A stretch of 56,047 nucleotides of DNA from Acidimicrobiia bacterium (GCA_016871375.1 VFYY01000004.1:1-56047), one strand, 5' to 3'. Positions 35,598-45,123 are shown, counted from the stretch's first letter. Notes: generated from the sequence alone by a model not told the origin. Program-made: numbers and translations.

Positions 35598-36182
35598 ATG
35601 AGCCGCACGTTCGTTCTTTCGGTTGCGATGCTGGTGCTGTCGGCAAGCGCGTTCGCCCAGCAGGTCACCGGCACACCGCCGCCGCTCGAGCCGGGCGCGT
35701 CGCAGGCCGACGTGGACAAGGCGCTCCTCGCGGCGCCGGCCAACCTGCGTACGCAGGCCACCGTGGTCAAGTGGAAGCCCGACTTCACCTACGACACGCT
35801 GCGGAAGGGCACCAACCGCCTGGTGTGCTACGACCGGTCGGGGCAGCCGGCACAGCCGGCGTATTCGATCGAGTGCACGAGCCTCGGCAACCTCGAGCGC
35901 GTCGCGCAGAACATGAGATTCGAGGTGGAGACCGACCGCACGAAGCGGCAGGCGGCGCTCGACGCCGCGGAGAAGGACGGCAGCCGCGTGAAGCCCGAGT
36001 TCGGATCGGTGTTCTACAACCTGTCCGGACCGGACCAGGCGGCAGCGCGCACGCACACGACGGTCGCAGTGCCGGGCGCTACGGCGCAGTCGCTCGGACT
36101 GCCCGACACGGCCAAAATGGGCGGGGCATGGATCATGAACGCGGGCACGACGACCGCGCACATCATGATTCCCGGTCATTGA
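35598..36182 (+). CDS. Secreted hypothetical protein
   Basis: Signal peptide MSRTFVLSVAMLVLSASAFAQ; continuous ORF, coupled (TGATG) to the next gene. Confidence 0.72.
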   Translation: MSRTFVLSVAMLVLSASAFAQQVTGTPPPLEPGASQADVDKALLAAPANLRTQATVVKWKPDFTYDTLRKGTNRLVCYDRSGQPAQPAYSIECTSLGNLERVAQNMRFEVETDRTKRQAALDAAEKDGSRVKPEFGSVFYNLSGPDQAAARTHTTVAVPGATAQSLGLPDTAKMGGAWIMNAGTTTAHIMIPGH

Positions 36183-36508
36183 TGAAACATCTCATCCTCG
36201 GGTTCCTGGCCGCCGTCTCGCTGTCGGCCGGCCAGGACGCCCGGACGTTCACCGGGACGATCACCGACAGCATGTGCGCCGACGGCAACCATGCGCCCAT
36301 GCGCATGGGGCCGACCGCCGCGGAGTGCACCACCGCGTGCGTCATGGCGCACGGCGCGCTCTACGTGCTGTACGACGGCGAGAACGCCTACGACCTCAGC
36401 GATCAGAAGACGCCCGAGCAGTTCGCCGGGCAGCCGGTGCGCGTCGTCGGCACCCTCGACGTGAAGACGAAGACCATCCGCGTCGAGTCGATCACAGCCC
36501 GGAAGTGA
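36182..36508 (+). CDS. Small secreted protein (DUF5818-like)
   Basis: [55 protein letters not shown]...VRVVGTLD. Confidence 0.8.
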   Translation: MKHLILGFLAAVSLSAGQDARTFTGTITDSMCADGNHAPMRMGPTAAECTTACVMAHGALYVLYDGENAYDLSDQKTPEQFAGQPVRVVGTLDVKTKTIRVESITARK

Positions 36509-37304
36509 GCCGGTAGACGCCGTACTCCGGGTTGACCGCGTAGCCTTCGGCGACGAGCGCGCGGTTGCCGCGGCCGGCGTCCCGACGCGAGAGGCCCGTC
36601 ACCCGCGCCAGCTCGCCGGGGACGGTCATGCCGGCGCACGACAGAAAGCCGCGCGCGATCTCGCGCAGCGCCACCTCGCGCGAGACGCGCGTGCGAAGCG
36701 CATCGGGAAACCGCCCGACAGCCAGCGTCCAGAGATAGGTGAGCTTCGGCAGGTACAACACCTGGCTGGGCACCACGAGCATCGCCGCCTGGAGCTCGTC
36801 GAGCGCCCTGGTGAACGCCGCCCGGTCCTTCACGCCGGAGTCGTCCCGGAGGTCCGAGGTGGCCATCTCCCACTCGTGGCGCAGGACCTTCAGGATCTTC
36901 TGCGCGTTGCGGCTCAACCGCCGGCCCTCGTCGGCGCGCCGTATGCCCCACACGGCGTGGAAGTACGGAATCATGCGCGGCGCCACGAACGTCGCCTTGC
37001 CGCGCGCGAACTTCGCGTAGTACACGCGGCCGCGCCGCACGAGCTCGTCCTTCAGCCGCCACGTCAGCGACGATTCCGGATCCTTCTGCACGTTGCGCGG
37101 CATCACCGCGTCGCGGCGGCCGCAGACGGCGACATAGAGGGACGGCCCCGGCCGGCGGCCGTCGGTCAGGCACGCCGCGAAGCCGACACGCGCGATGAAG
37201 CCCTCCGCGGCGATCGGGCTGTCGATCTGGCGCGGCCCCTCACGATGCCAGTGGTAGTCGCGATACTCCTCGATATCCGCGGGAAGCTCCGGCCTGCGTC
37301 GCAT
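36492..37304 (-). CDS. AlkZ-related / winged-helix DNA-glycosylase-like protein
   Basis: [97 protein letters not shown]. Confidence 0.75.
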   Translation of the reverse strand: MRRRPELPADIEEYRDYHWHREGPRQIDSPIAAEGFIARVGFAACLTDGRRPGPSLYVAVCGRRDAVMPRNVQKDPESSLTWRLKDELVRRGRVYYAKFARGKATFVAPRMIPYFHAVWGIRRADEGRRLSRNAQKILKVLRHEWEMATSDLRDDSGVKDRAAFTRALDELQAAMLVVPSQVLYLPKLTYLWTLAVGRFPDALRTRVSREVALREIARGFLSCAGMTVPGELARVTGLSRRDAGRGNRALVAEGYAVNPEYGVYRLTSGL

Positions 37305-37307
37305 CGC

Positions 37308-37595
37308 TCACTCGGTCCGATCCCTCCGCCGGCGGCGCTTTCTGGCGGATCCGCCGAAGATCCCGAGATCGATCAGGACGGCGAGGACCACGATCGCCAG
37401 ATAGATCCCTTCCACCGACCCGCGAGCGTTCATCGCCAACGCGTAGGCGAGCGTCGTCAGCGGCAGGAACAGGAATCCAAGCAACGGCCAGAGCGTCGTC
37501 TGGTAGGCACGGCCGATGTAGTCGCTGACGATCACCACCAGGATGATGGCGAATCGCGGCGCGAGGAGGGCGAGGCAACCGACGAGGAACGGCAT
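37308..37595 (-). CDS. Small membrane protein
   Basis: Hydrophobic segments LVGCLALLAPRFAIILVVIVSDYIG, LLGFLFLPLTTLAYALAM, IYLAIVVLAVLIDLGIFGG. Confidence 0.72.
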   Translation of the reverse strand: MPFLVGCLALLAPRFAIILVVIVSDYIGRAYQTTLWPLLGFLFLPLTTLAYALAMNARGSVEGIYLAIVVLAVLIDLGIFGGSARKRRRRRDRTE

Positions 37596-37605
37596 GACGA
37601 CGCCC

Positions 37606-38397
37606 TCAGCGCGTCAGCACGAGATAGGCGCCCCAGGTCACGGCCGCGCTGCCGGCGAGGCGGCCAAACAGTGCGCCGCCGCGCAGGAGCTTCTCGAGCA
37701 GCACGAATCCCGCCAGCGCGGCGACCCACCACAGATTCATGACGCCGACGACGAAGAGGAGCGTCATCAGGAGCCAGCAGCACCCGACGCAGAACATCCC
37801 GTGACGGAAGCCCAGCCCGAATCCGCCTCCGGCACCTTCCGCCCAGTACCGTGAGAGGAACCCGAACGGCGACTGGCAGTGCGTCAGGCACATCTGCTTC
37901 AGAGGCAGCCACTGGTAGAGTCCGGCGACGATCAGCACCACGCCGGACACCCCGGCCGCACCGATGCGCATGTCGGCCGAGAGGAGCGCCGCGCGGTGCA
38001 GGACGAGTTGCGTGCTCGCGGCGGCCACGCTGAACGCCGTCCAGGCGGCCAGGTACCCCGTGACGAATGCGATCGAGGCGATTCGCGCCTGTGGATCGTT
38101 GCGCCGCCGATAGACGCCGAGCACGAGCAGAATCACCGGCGCAGCCGACGGCAGCATCATCGCCACCATCATGACCGTCCACATCGTCAACAGGCCGGCC
38201 CAGTCGGCTATCCCCCACGCGCGCATGTCGGCCATTCCCATGGCGGCATGCATCCGGGCGTCCGCCGCCATGGCGTCCATGCCGGCGGCGGCCCGGGCCA
38301 GATACACCCACGCGAGCGCCGTCATCGCGGCAAGACCGAGGCCCACCAGCAGCCGGTCCCGCCGGACGACGTGATCGAGCGTCGCGACCGCGTCCAT
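37606..38397 (-). CDS. DUF2182 domain membrane protein (predicted metal-binding)
   Basis: WTVMMVAMMLPSAAPVILL, FVTGYLAAWTAFSVAA, YQWLPLKQMCLTHCQSPFGFL, GFRHGMFCVGCCWLLMTLLFVVGVMNLWWVAAL. Confidence 0.93.
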   Translation of the reverse strand: MDAVATLDHVVRRDRLLVGLGLAAMTALAWVYLARAAAGMDAMAADARMHAAMGMADMRAWGIADWAGLLTMWTVMMVAMMLPSAAPVILLVLGVYRRRNDPQARIASIAFVTGYLAAWTAFSVAAASTQLVLHRAALLSADMRIGAAGVSGVVLIVAGLYQWLPLKQMCLTHCQSPFGFLSRYWAEGAGGGFGLGFRHGMFCVGCCWLLMTLLFVVGVMNLWWVAALAGFVLLEKLLRGGALFGRLAGSAAVTWGAYLVLTR

Positions 38398-38398
38398 C

Positions 38399-39031
38399 CT
38401 ATTCGTTGGTCCAGTTCACTTCCGCCGCTGCCGCGTATTTGCCGGGCCATTCGAGCCGGAAGTCTCCGTGCTGCGCCCGCATGGTCTCCGTCGTGGCGAT
38501 CTTCGCGTCGTTCCAGAAGAAGCCGCCCTGCGGGTAGACGATGTGCACTTCTTTCGCCTGACCGGACATGACGTCTCGAATCGGCGTCAACTGCAGCTCC
38601 ACGGCGCCCGCCACCCGCACGAGGGACTGCTCGCCGGCGGCTTTGATCTCCACGGGCTTGCGAATCGGGCCTTCGAACTTCGCGATGGTGCCCGCCAGCG
38701 CCTCCCACGGCATGCCGCCGAGCTGTCCGGACAGCACGGACGCGAACGCGTTCACTTGCGCGTCGCTCGCCTTGTCGTCGATGAACAACACGACGTGGCC
38801 GTGTCCTTCATGGATGGCCTTCGGGTACTTCGCGGCGACCACCGCGCGAACCCCCTTCAGAGACACGTCGCCGACGCGGCCGTCCGTGACGTCGAAGCCG
38901 ACGATGAACTCGCACTTGCCCTCGTTTGGAAACCCCGCGAACTGGCAGTTGCACCCATGCTGACAGTTGCAGGCTTCGATGCTCTCGGCCTTCACCCGGT
39001 AACCGGTCTTTCCAGCTGGCGCTGCACTCAT
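38399..39031 (-). CDS. DUF1326 domain-containing protein
   Basis: IEACNCQHGCNCQFAGFPNEGKCEFIVGFDVTDGRVGDVSLKGVRAVV; adjacent DUF2182 gene is the usual partner. Confidence 0.92.
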   Translation of the reverse strand: MSAAPAGKTGYRVKAESIEACNCQHGCNCQFAGFPNEGKCEFIVGFDVTDGRVGDVSLKGVRAVVAAKYPKAIHEGHGHVVLFIDDKASDAQVNAFASVLSGQLGGMPWEALAGTIAKFEGPIRKPVEIKAAGEQSLVRVAGAVELQLTPIRDVMSGQAKEVHIVYPQGGFFWNDAKIATTETMRAQHGDFRLEWPGKYAAAAEVNWTNE

Positions 39032-39116
39032 CGCATGTTCTCCATCTTCAGGCCCTCGGACAGCCCTTGTCATAGCGGTGTGCCCCGTCGGATCGCCGCG
39101 GCGAATTGTAATCCGG

Positions 39117-40949
39117 TCAGGCGACCGACGACGCGTGCGCGCGGATGGCGGACAGGAAGATGGGGCCGAGGTCCTCGGCCTTGCGCGCGCCGATCCCCTT
39201 GACCGACCGGAGCGCGTCGAGGGAGCTCGGCCGCAGACGGGCCATCTCGCGCAGCGTGGCGTCGTGAAAGATGACGTACGGCGGCACGCCACGCTGGCGC
39301 GCGGTCTCGAGCCGGAGGGCGCGAAGCCGTTCGAACAGCGCGCGATCCACGTCTTCCCACGATTGCGCCTCGACGCGCGACCGTGCCCGCGGCGCGTCCC
39401 GGCGCACGGCGCGCTGCCGCGCGAGCGTGAGGCCGGGACAGCTCGTCTCGTCCCGCAGCAGCGTCAGCCCCTTCGCCGTCAGCGCCAGCACGGCGTACGG
39501 ATCGTCGCTCGTCCTCAGCAGGCCGAGCGCGGTGAGCTGCTGGATGTATCCGCGGAGCTCGGACGCCGCAGCCTGGCGCAACAGCCCGAATGTGCTCAGC
39601 CGGTCGTGCGCCCTGGCGAGCACCTGCTCGCTCGCGTGGCCGCGGAGCACGTTCACCACGTGCAGCGCGCCGAACCGTTGTCCGACCCGCGCCACGCACG
39701 AGAGGATTTGCCGCGCGACGACGACCGGCTCCGCCACGGCCTCGAGCTCGTCGAGGCAGTAGTCGCAGGCGCCGCAGCTGCCGGGCGCGTAGCCGTCGCC
39801 GAAGTACTCCGCGAGATGGCGGTGGCGGCAGCCGACGCCCGCCGCGTAGCGTTCCATCTGCCGCAGCAGCGCGAGGTTCGCGTCCGTCAGCTCACCGTTG
39901 GTCTGCAGCATGACGCGCCAGCGCATGAAGTCGGCGGCTGAATACATCAGCAGGCACTCGGCCTCGAGACCGTCCCGCCCCGCGCGCCCCGACTCCTGCT
40001 GATAGTGCTCGACCGATCGGGGTGCGCCCGCATGGACCACGAAGCGCACGTTCGAGCGGTCGATGCCCATGCCGAAGGCGACGGTGGCGACGATGACGTC
40101 GATGCGCTCGGCGATGAAGTCGTCCTGGTTCCTGCTCCGCTCGGCCTCCCCGAGGCCGGCGTGGTACGGAAGCGCGGGAATGCCTTCGCCGGTCAGCCAC
40201 GCCGCCAGTGCGTCAACCTCGCGCCGCGCCGTGCAGTAGATGATCCCGGCCTCCCGAGGGTGCCGCGCCAGGGTGTCGAGGAGCTGCTGCTTCAGCCGGG
40301 CACGCGGCAGCACGCGGTAGACGAGGTTCGGCCTATCGAACGATCCGACGAGCTCGACGGGATCCACCAGGCCGAGCTGCGTGGCAATGTCGTGCCGCAC
40401 CCTCGCGGTGGCCGTGGCCGTGTAGGCGTGGACGCTGACCCCGGGCAGCCGTTGCCGGAGCTGCGCCAACTGACGGTACTCCGGCCTGAAGTCATGGCCC
40501 CACTGGCTGATGCAGTGCGCTTCGTCAACCGCCAGGAAGCTGACGTCACACGCCGCGAGCAGCGCCAGAAAGCTCTCGCTGCCCTCACCCACCAGCCGCT
40601 CAGGAGAGACGTACAACAAACGGTAGCGCCCCTCGCGCAGACCGGCGACCGCCCGCGCTTTCTCCGCTGCCGTGAGCGAGCTGTTGTACAGGACCGCTGG
40701 CACGCCGTTGCCCACCAGCGCGTCCACCTGGTCTTTCATGAGCGAGATCAGCGGCGATACCACGACCGCGAGTCCGGGCCGCACGAGGGCCGGCGCCTGG
40801 AAGCAGAGCGACTTGCCGCCGCCGGTGGGCAGCACGACCAGCGAGTCGCGCCGGGCGAGCACGGCCTCCATGGCCTGGCGTTGAAGGGGCCGGAACGAGG
40901 AGTACCCCCAGTACCGTGCGAGGACGTCTTCGAGCGGTGAGTCAGGCAA
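39117..40949 (-). CDS. recQ: ATP-dependent DNA helicase RecQ
   Basis: VVLPTGGGKSLCFQAPAL, SPLISLMKDQVDAL, VDEAHCISQWGHDFRPEY, YTATATARVRHDI, QESGRAGRDGL, Cys cluster, C-terminal HRDC. Confidence 0.97.
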   Translation of the reverse strand: MPDSPLEDVLARYWGYSSFRPLQRQAMEAVLARRDSLVVLPTGGGKSLCFQAPALVRPGLAVVVSPLISLMKDQVDALVGNGVPAVLYNSSLTAAEKARAVAGLREGRYRLLYVSPERLVGEGSESFLALLAACDVSFLAVDEAHCISQWGHDFRPEYRQLAQLRQRLPGVSVHAYTATATARVRHDIATQLGLVDPVELVGSFDRPNLVYRVLPRARLKQQLLDTLARHPREAGIIYCTARREVDALAAWLTGEGIPALPYHAGLGEAERSRNQDDFIAERIDVIVATVAFGMGIDRSNVRFVVHAGAPRSVEHYQQESGRAGRDGLEAECLLMYSAADFMRWRVMLQTNGELTDANLALLRQMERYAAGVGCRHRHLAEYFGDGYAPGSCGACDYCLDELEAVAEPVVVARQILSCVARVGQRFGALHVVNVLRGHASEQVLARAHDRLSTFGLLRQAAASELRGYIQQLTALGLLRTSDDPYAVLALTAKGLTLLRDETSCPGLTLARQRAVRRDAPRARSRVEAQSWEDVDRALFERLRALRLETARQRGVPPYVIFHDATLREMARLRPSSLDALRSVKGIGARKAEDLGPIFLSAIRAHASSVA

Positions 40950-41095
40950 CGGTCTTCATGATTGCACGGCTGCCGGCATCGCCGCGCGCATGAGCGCATG
41001 GCTTTAGGGTCTTCTCAGGATCGCCGTAAGGACAGTTCAGGAATCGCGGCCCGCGGGCGCCGAACGGGCAGGGGCCGAGCGGGAGCGCGACGGGG

Positions 41096-41854
41096 CTATG
41101 AGCGGGTCCGGGTGCGGACGGTGCGCTTTTTCCTGCCCGCGACGAGCTGCCACGCGTCGCGGATATGAATTCGCAGCGCATCGTCGCGAATCGCGCCGAG
41201 CATGATCCCCACCCAGCCGCTGGCTCCCATGTAGGGCGGCTTGAAATAGGTGCGCGGCGCGTCCTCGATCAGGAACGGCTGCAGGCCGTTGGGCACCGGG
41301 ACCCAGAGCGCGAGCCGGCCGTCATCATGATGATGGTCGGCGAACATCGCGAACACCCCTTTGTCCTTCTCGACGAAGAAGGTCGGCGTGCCGTGGGACA
41401 GCTTCTCGGTCACGCTCGGCATTGCTGCGCACAGACGACGCACGCGCTCGAGCTGCGCCTGACGGCCCTTCGAGCGCGCGCCCGCTCCCTTCTCGCGGCC
41501 GGTGAGGACGTCGGCGCGAAACCTGGCGATCCGTCCGATCAGGGTCGTGGGAACCGGTTTCGACAGCGGGAACCGGATTGAGCTCTTGCTGCGCTCGTAG
41601 GGCGCGAGCTCGCGCCTGAAGGCCGCGACGAGCGCGTCGTTCACCGGATACAGCGCGTAATGCGCTTTCCACCCCGCGAAATAGAGCACCGGCACGCCGT
41701 CCAGCGTGTACGACGGAATCTGATACGAGAGCCGCTCTTCCGCGCGCGGCACGGCCTTGCGGATCGCGCGGCGCACGCCTTCGAGGATCCCGCGGACGTC
41801 CCTGGGCTTCGCCGCGATATACGCGTCCACGGATGTGAACCGCGTCTTTGCCAT
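41096..41854 (-). CDS. DUF1801 (YdhG-like) domain fused to MmcQ/YjbR-like domain
   Basis: VDAYIAAKPRDVRGILEGVRRAIRKAVPRAEERLSYQIPSYTLDGVPVLYFAGWKAHYALYP (DUF1801); LCAAMPSVTEKLSHGTPTFFVEKDKGVFAMFADHHHDDGRLALWVPVP (YjbR-like). Confidence 0.88.
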   Translation of the reverse strand: MAKTRFTSVDAYIAAKPRDVRGILEGVRRAIRKAVPRAEERLSYQIPSYTLDGVPVLYFAGWKAHYALYPVNDALVAAFRRELAPYERSKSSIRFPLSKPVPTTLIGRIARFRADVLTGREKGAGARSKGRQAQLERVRRLCAAMPSVTEKLSHGTPTFFVEKDKGVFAMFADHHHDDGRLALWVPVPNGLQPFLIEDAPRTYFKPPYMGASGWVGIMLGAIRDDALRIHIRDAWQLVAGRKKRTVRTRTRS

Positions 41855-42023
41855 CAGAACCCCGCCATGTTCAGCACGCGGCCGGCGATCCTTGCGCTTC
41901 CCTGGGCGAAGGCCGAGGCGGCGCGTGAACCATCGCACGCATTCTGGCATGGGATCGCTCGACGCGAAGCGGGCCGGGCGATATCATGGTCCCGCAGATG
42001 GACCGAGAGGAGATCCCGTCCAC

Positions 42024-42938
42024 ATGAGAGGCATCATCCGACTCGCGGCCGCGCTTTCGTGGATTGCGCTCACCGTACCTGTCGCCCGCGCCCAGGGCGA
42101 TGGGCAGGCGCAGCTCGCACCGGGGGAATGGCAGCGTCTGCACGCAATGGGACTGCGCTACACGAGCGCGGACGATCTGTATCAGGCGCTCGAGCAGTCG
42201 GCGCGCGGGGGCCGCGTGTCGCCGCCGTTCAGCGGACTGCCCGACTGGACCGGGCTGTGGACGGCCGCTGGCGGCGGGACGTTCTTCGGCGCGGCCCCTG
42301 GAGGCGCGGTGCCAAAGCTCACGGCCACCGCCGCCGCGGCGCTGAAGGCCGGGAATGAGCTCGCTGCGCAGGGCATCCAGTACGACGAGAATCTGAGCGA
42401 GTGCGGACCCCCGGGATTCCCGCGATGGCTCGTGATCCCGTTCCTGCGCGAGTTCATCGTCAGGCCGGAGCAGACGTGGCTCTCGTCGGAGACCGTGAAC
42501 AACGTCCGCCGGATCTACACCGACGGCCGCGGCCATCCGTCGGCAGCCGACGCCTTTCCCCTCTACTACGGCGACTCGATCGGGTTCTGGGACGGTCAGA
42601 AGCTCGTGATCCACACCGCCCAGTTGATGGAGCGCTCGATGGGCCGCGGGCAACCCACCCAGAGCGAGCAGATGGAAACCGTCGAAGTCTGGGAGAGACT
42701 CGACGCGCGTACCATCAAGGCCGACGCGTGGATCTACGACCCCGCCACCTATACCGAGCCGTGGTTCCTCCAGCGGCGCTACCGGCAGGTCGAGAACCCC
42801 GACAAGAGCCTGCGGATGAACTACTGGCATTGCGGCGAGAACCCGAACAACGACGTCTACAAGACCCCTGAGGGCGGGACGCAATATCGAAACTTCACGT
42901 TCACGACCACTGACGACGCAAAGGAGCAGGGGAAATGA
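42024..42938 (+). CDS. Secreted hypothetical protein (large Acidobacteria-type family)
   Basis: Signal peptide MRGIIRLAAALSWIALTVPVARA; LPDWTGLWTA..., FLREFIVRPEQTWLSSETVNNVRRIYTDGRGHP, YYGDSIGFWDGQKLVIHTAQL. Confidence 0.82.
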   Translation: MRGIIRLAAALSWIALTVPVARAQGDGQAQLAPGEWQRLHAMGLRYTSADDLYQALEQSARGGRVSPPFSGLPDWTGLWTAAGGGTFFGAAPGGAVPKLTATAAAALKAGNELAAQGIQYDENLSECGPPGFPRWLVIPFLREFIVRPEQTWLSSETVNNVRRIYTDGRGHPSAADAFPLYYGDSIGFWDGQKLVIHTAQLMERSMGRGQPTQSEQMETVEVWERLDARTIKADAWIYDPATYTEPWFLQRRYRQVENPDKSLRMNYWHCGENPNNDVYKTPEGGTQYRNFTFTTTDDAKEQGK

Positions 42939-43324
42939 AGACATCACTGCCGCCCGCGATCTGCGCCGCGCTGCTCGTGGCGGTCCCTGCCGCCGGGCAT
43001 CACTCCGGCACGATGTTCGACGATGACAAGACCGTCACCGTCGAGGGCGTCGTGAAGGAATTCCAGTACACGAACCCGCATTCGTGGCTGCTGGTCGATG
43101 TCCCGGGTGCCGACGGCAAAGTCACGACCTGGGGCTTCGAGGCGGAGGGACCGACGACGCTGATGATGCGGCAGGTACGACGCAGCGACTTCACGCCGGG
43201 GACCAGGGTGACGATCACCGGCCATCCCATGAAGGACGGCCGGCCGGCCGCTGCCTGGGTGAAGGCGGTGCGCGCCGACGGAAAGCAGTTCTACCCGCGC
43301 GGGCAGGCCGCGGCCGAGCCCTAG
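42935..43324 (+). CDS. DUF6152-like small secreted protein
   Basis: GHHSGTMFDDDKTVTVEGVVKEFQYTNPHSWLLVDV; ATGA overlap with the upstream gene; stop TAG lies in REP element E6. Confidence 0.88.
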   Translation: MKTSLPPAICAALLVAVPAAGHHSGTMFDDDKTVTVEGVVKEFQYTNPHSWLLVDVPGADGKVTTWGFEAEGPTTLMMRQVRRSDFTPGTRVTITGHPMKDGRPAAAWVKAVRADGKQFYPRGQAAAEP

Positions 43325-43436
43325 AGCGGTTTCTGAAACGTCGTAGTGTCCGGCTTTAGCCGGACCACACACGGCGGTGCCGATCAACTTGGTCCGGCTG
43401 AAGCCGGACACTACGAAGAAGTCGAAACCGCGCCAG
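43321..43436. repeat. REP-like element, full copy E6 (spacer inverted relative to E1/E5)
   Basis: CTAGAGCGGTTTCTGAAACGTC-arm-ACACGGCGGTGCCGATCAACTT-arm-GAAGAAGTCGAAACCGCG. Confidence 0.95.
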
Positions 43437-43469
43437 GCAATCCTCCCGGTTCGGCTTCCCGAGGACCGC

Positions 43470-44492
43470 GTGAAGCGGATCGGTTTCCTGTCGTTCGGGC
43501 ACTGGACACCATCGCCCCACTCGGAAGTGCGGACGGCTGCGGATTCGCTGCTGCAGTCGATCGAGCTGGCCGTCGCCGCCGAGGAGCTGGGCGCCGACGG
43601 CGCGTACTTCCGTGTGCACCACTTCGCCAGGCAGCTCGCGTCGCCGTTCCCGCTCCTCGCCGCCATCGGCGCCCGCACGCGCAGGATCGAGATTGGCACC
43701 GCCGTCGTCGACATGCGCTACGAGAATCCGCTGTACATGGTCGAAGACGCGGGCGCGGCGGACGTCATTGCGGGCGGCCGCCTCCAGCTGGGCATCAGCC
43801 GCGGGTCACCCGAGCAGGTCATCGACGGCTGGCGTCATTTCGGTTACGCGCCGGCGGAGGGCGAGAGCGACGCGGAGATGGCCCGGCGCCACGCGGAGGT
43901 CTTCCTCGAGTTGCTCGCCGGGAAAGGATTCGCGACGCCACATCCGCGGCCGATGTTCCCCAATCCGCCCGGGCTGCTCCGGCTCGAGCCGCACCCGGAA
44001 GGGCTCCGCGATCGGATCTGGTGGGGCTCCAGTTCGAACGCCACGTCCGTCTGGGCCGCGCGGCTGGGGATGAACCTCCAGAGCTCGACCCTCAAGACCG
44101 ACGAGACCGGCGAGCCGCTGCACGTTCAGCAGCGGAAGCAGATAGACGCGTTCCGGGACGCGTGGAAGGAGGCGGGACACACGCGTGAGCCGCGCGTCTC
44201 GGTGAGCCGCAGCATCTTCCCGCTCGTCAACGACCGCGACCGCGCGTACTTCGGACGGGACGCGCGCGATCAGGATCAGATCGGCTACATCGACCCGAGC
44301 ACCCGCGCCATCTTCGGCCGATCGTACGCGGCCGAGCCCGACGTGCTGGTCCGGCAACTGGCTGCGGACGAGGCCATCGCCGCCGCCGACACGCTCTTGC
44401 TGACCGTGCCGAACCAATTGGGCGTGGACTACAACGCCCACGTCATCGAGAGCATTCTGAAGTTGGTGGCCCCCGAGCTCCACTGGCGTTGA
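43470..44492 (+). CDS. LLM-class (luciferase-like) flavin-dependent oxidoreductase
   Basis: RIGFLSFGHW, AVAAEELGADGAYFRVHHFARQLASPFPLLAAIGARTRRIEIGTAVVDMRYENPLYMVEDAGAADVIAGGRLQLGISRGSP. Confidence 0.92.
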   Translation: MKRIGFLSFGHWTPSPHSEVRTAADSLLQSIELAVAAEELGADGAYFRVHHFARQLASPFPLLAAIGARTRRIEIGTAVVDMRYENPLYMVEDAGAADVIAGGRLQLGISRGSPEQVIDGWRHFGYAPAEGESDAEMARRHAEVFLELLAGKGFATPHPRPMFPNPPGLLRLEPHPEGLRDRIWWGSSSNATSVWAARLGMNLQSSTLKTDETGEPLHVQQRKQIDAFRDAWKEAGHTREPRVSVSRSIFPLVNDRDRAYFGRDARDQDQIGYIDPSTRAIFGRSYAAEPDVLVRQLAADEAIAAADTLLLTVPNQLGVDYNAHVIESILKLVAPELHWR

Positions 44493-44554
44493 TGTCGCGT
44501 GCGTCCGGCACGCGCACGACGCGTGACCCTGGCTCCTCGGCGCCGGACAGGGAG

Positions 44555-44746
44555 TCAACCGAGGCCGCGGACGTCGAAGCCAAATGCCCGCGCCGCCACG
44601 CCGAGCGCGGCGTCGTGCGTGGCCATCGCTGGCAGCGGTCCCATGCGGTCGCGCCAGATGAGCACGGTCAGCGTGCCGCCGTTGCGCACGGACCGCAGAT
44701 GTTCGCTCAGGCGGGCTTTCAGTTCCGCAATGCCGACGTCGCTCAT
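44555..44746 (-). pseudogene. Toxin-antitoxin remnant: Phd/YefM-like antitoxin N-terminus fused to PIN-toxin C-terminus
   Basis: MSDVGIAELKARLSEHLRSVRNGGTLTVL + IWRDRMGPLPAMATHDAALGVAARAFGFDVRGLG. Confidence 0.75.
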
Positions 44747-44817
44747 GACCAATTGTGGTCACGAGGGGTCACGATTGCTCAAGTGCGGCTGAGATGGCGG
44801 GGAGAGGGTCTCGAATC

Positions 44818-45123
44818 TCAGTCACTCGCATACGCTCCCCGAGCTACGCCGCATGCGTCACCATCGGCTTGCCTGAAGTGCCGGACGACATTGACGCCGG
44901 TGAGAATGGCTGCAACTCCGAATAGCCATGCACCCTCGGGCACCTGCCGGGGCAGCATCCATGCCAGCCCAGTGAGAATGAACAGAAGTCCCCAACCGAT
45001 GTCGTCGAGCCGGCGATCGAGCCCGGTCCCACGCCCTCGCGATTGTTCTGAGAAGGCCGCCACAGCGTGAAGTCGCCAAGCGCCGCTTCGGCCGTCTCGT
45101 CGTCGCCGAGCAGGCGAACCCAC
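44818..45123 (-). pseudogene. Small TM protein remnant (no own start) abutting the truncated esterase
   Basis: LDRRLDDIGWGLLFILTGLAWMLPRQVPEGAWLFGVAAILTGVNVVRHFRQ in the frame overlapping the 44844-45368 ORF. Confidence 0.55.
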
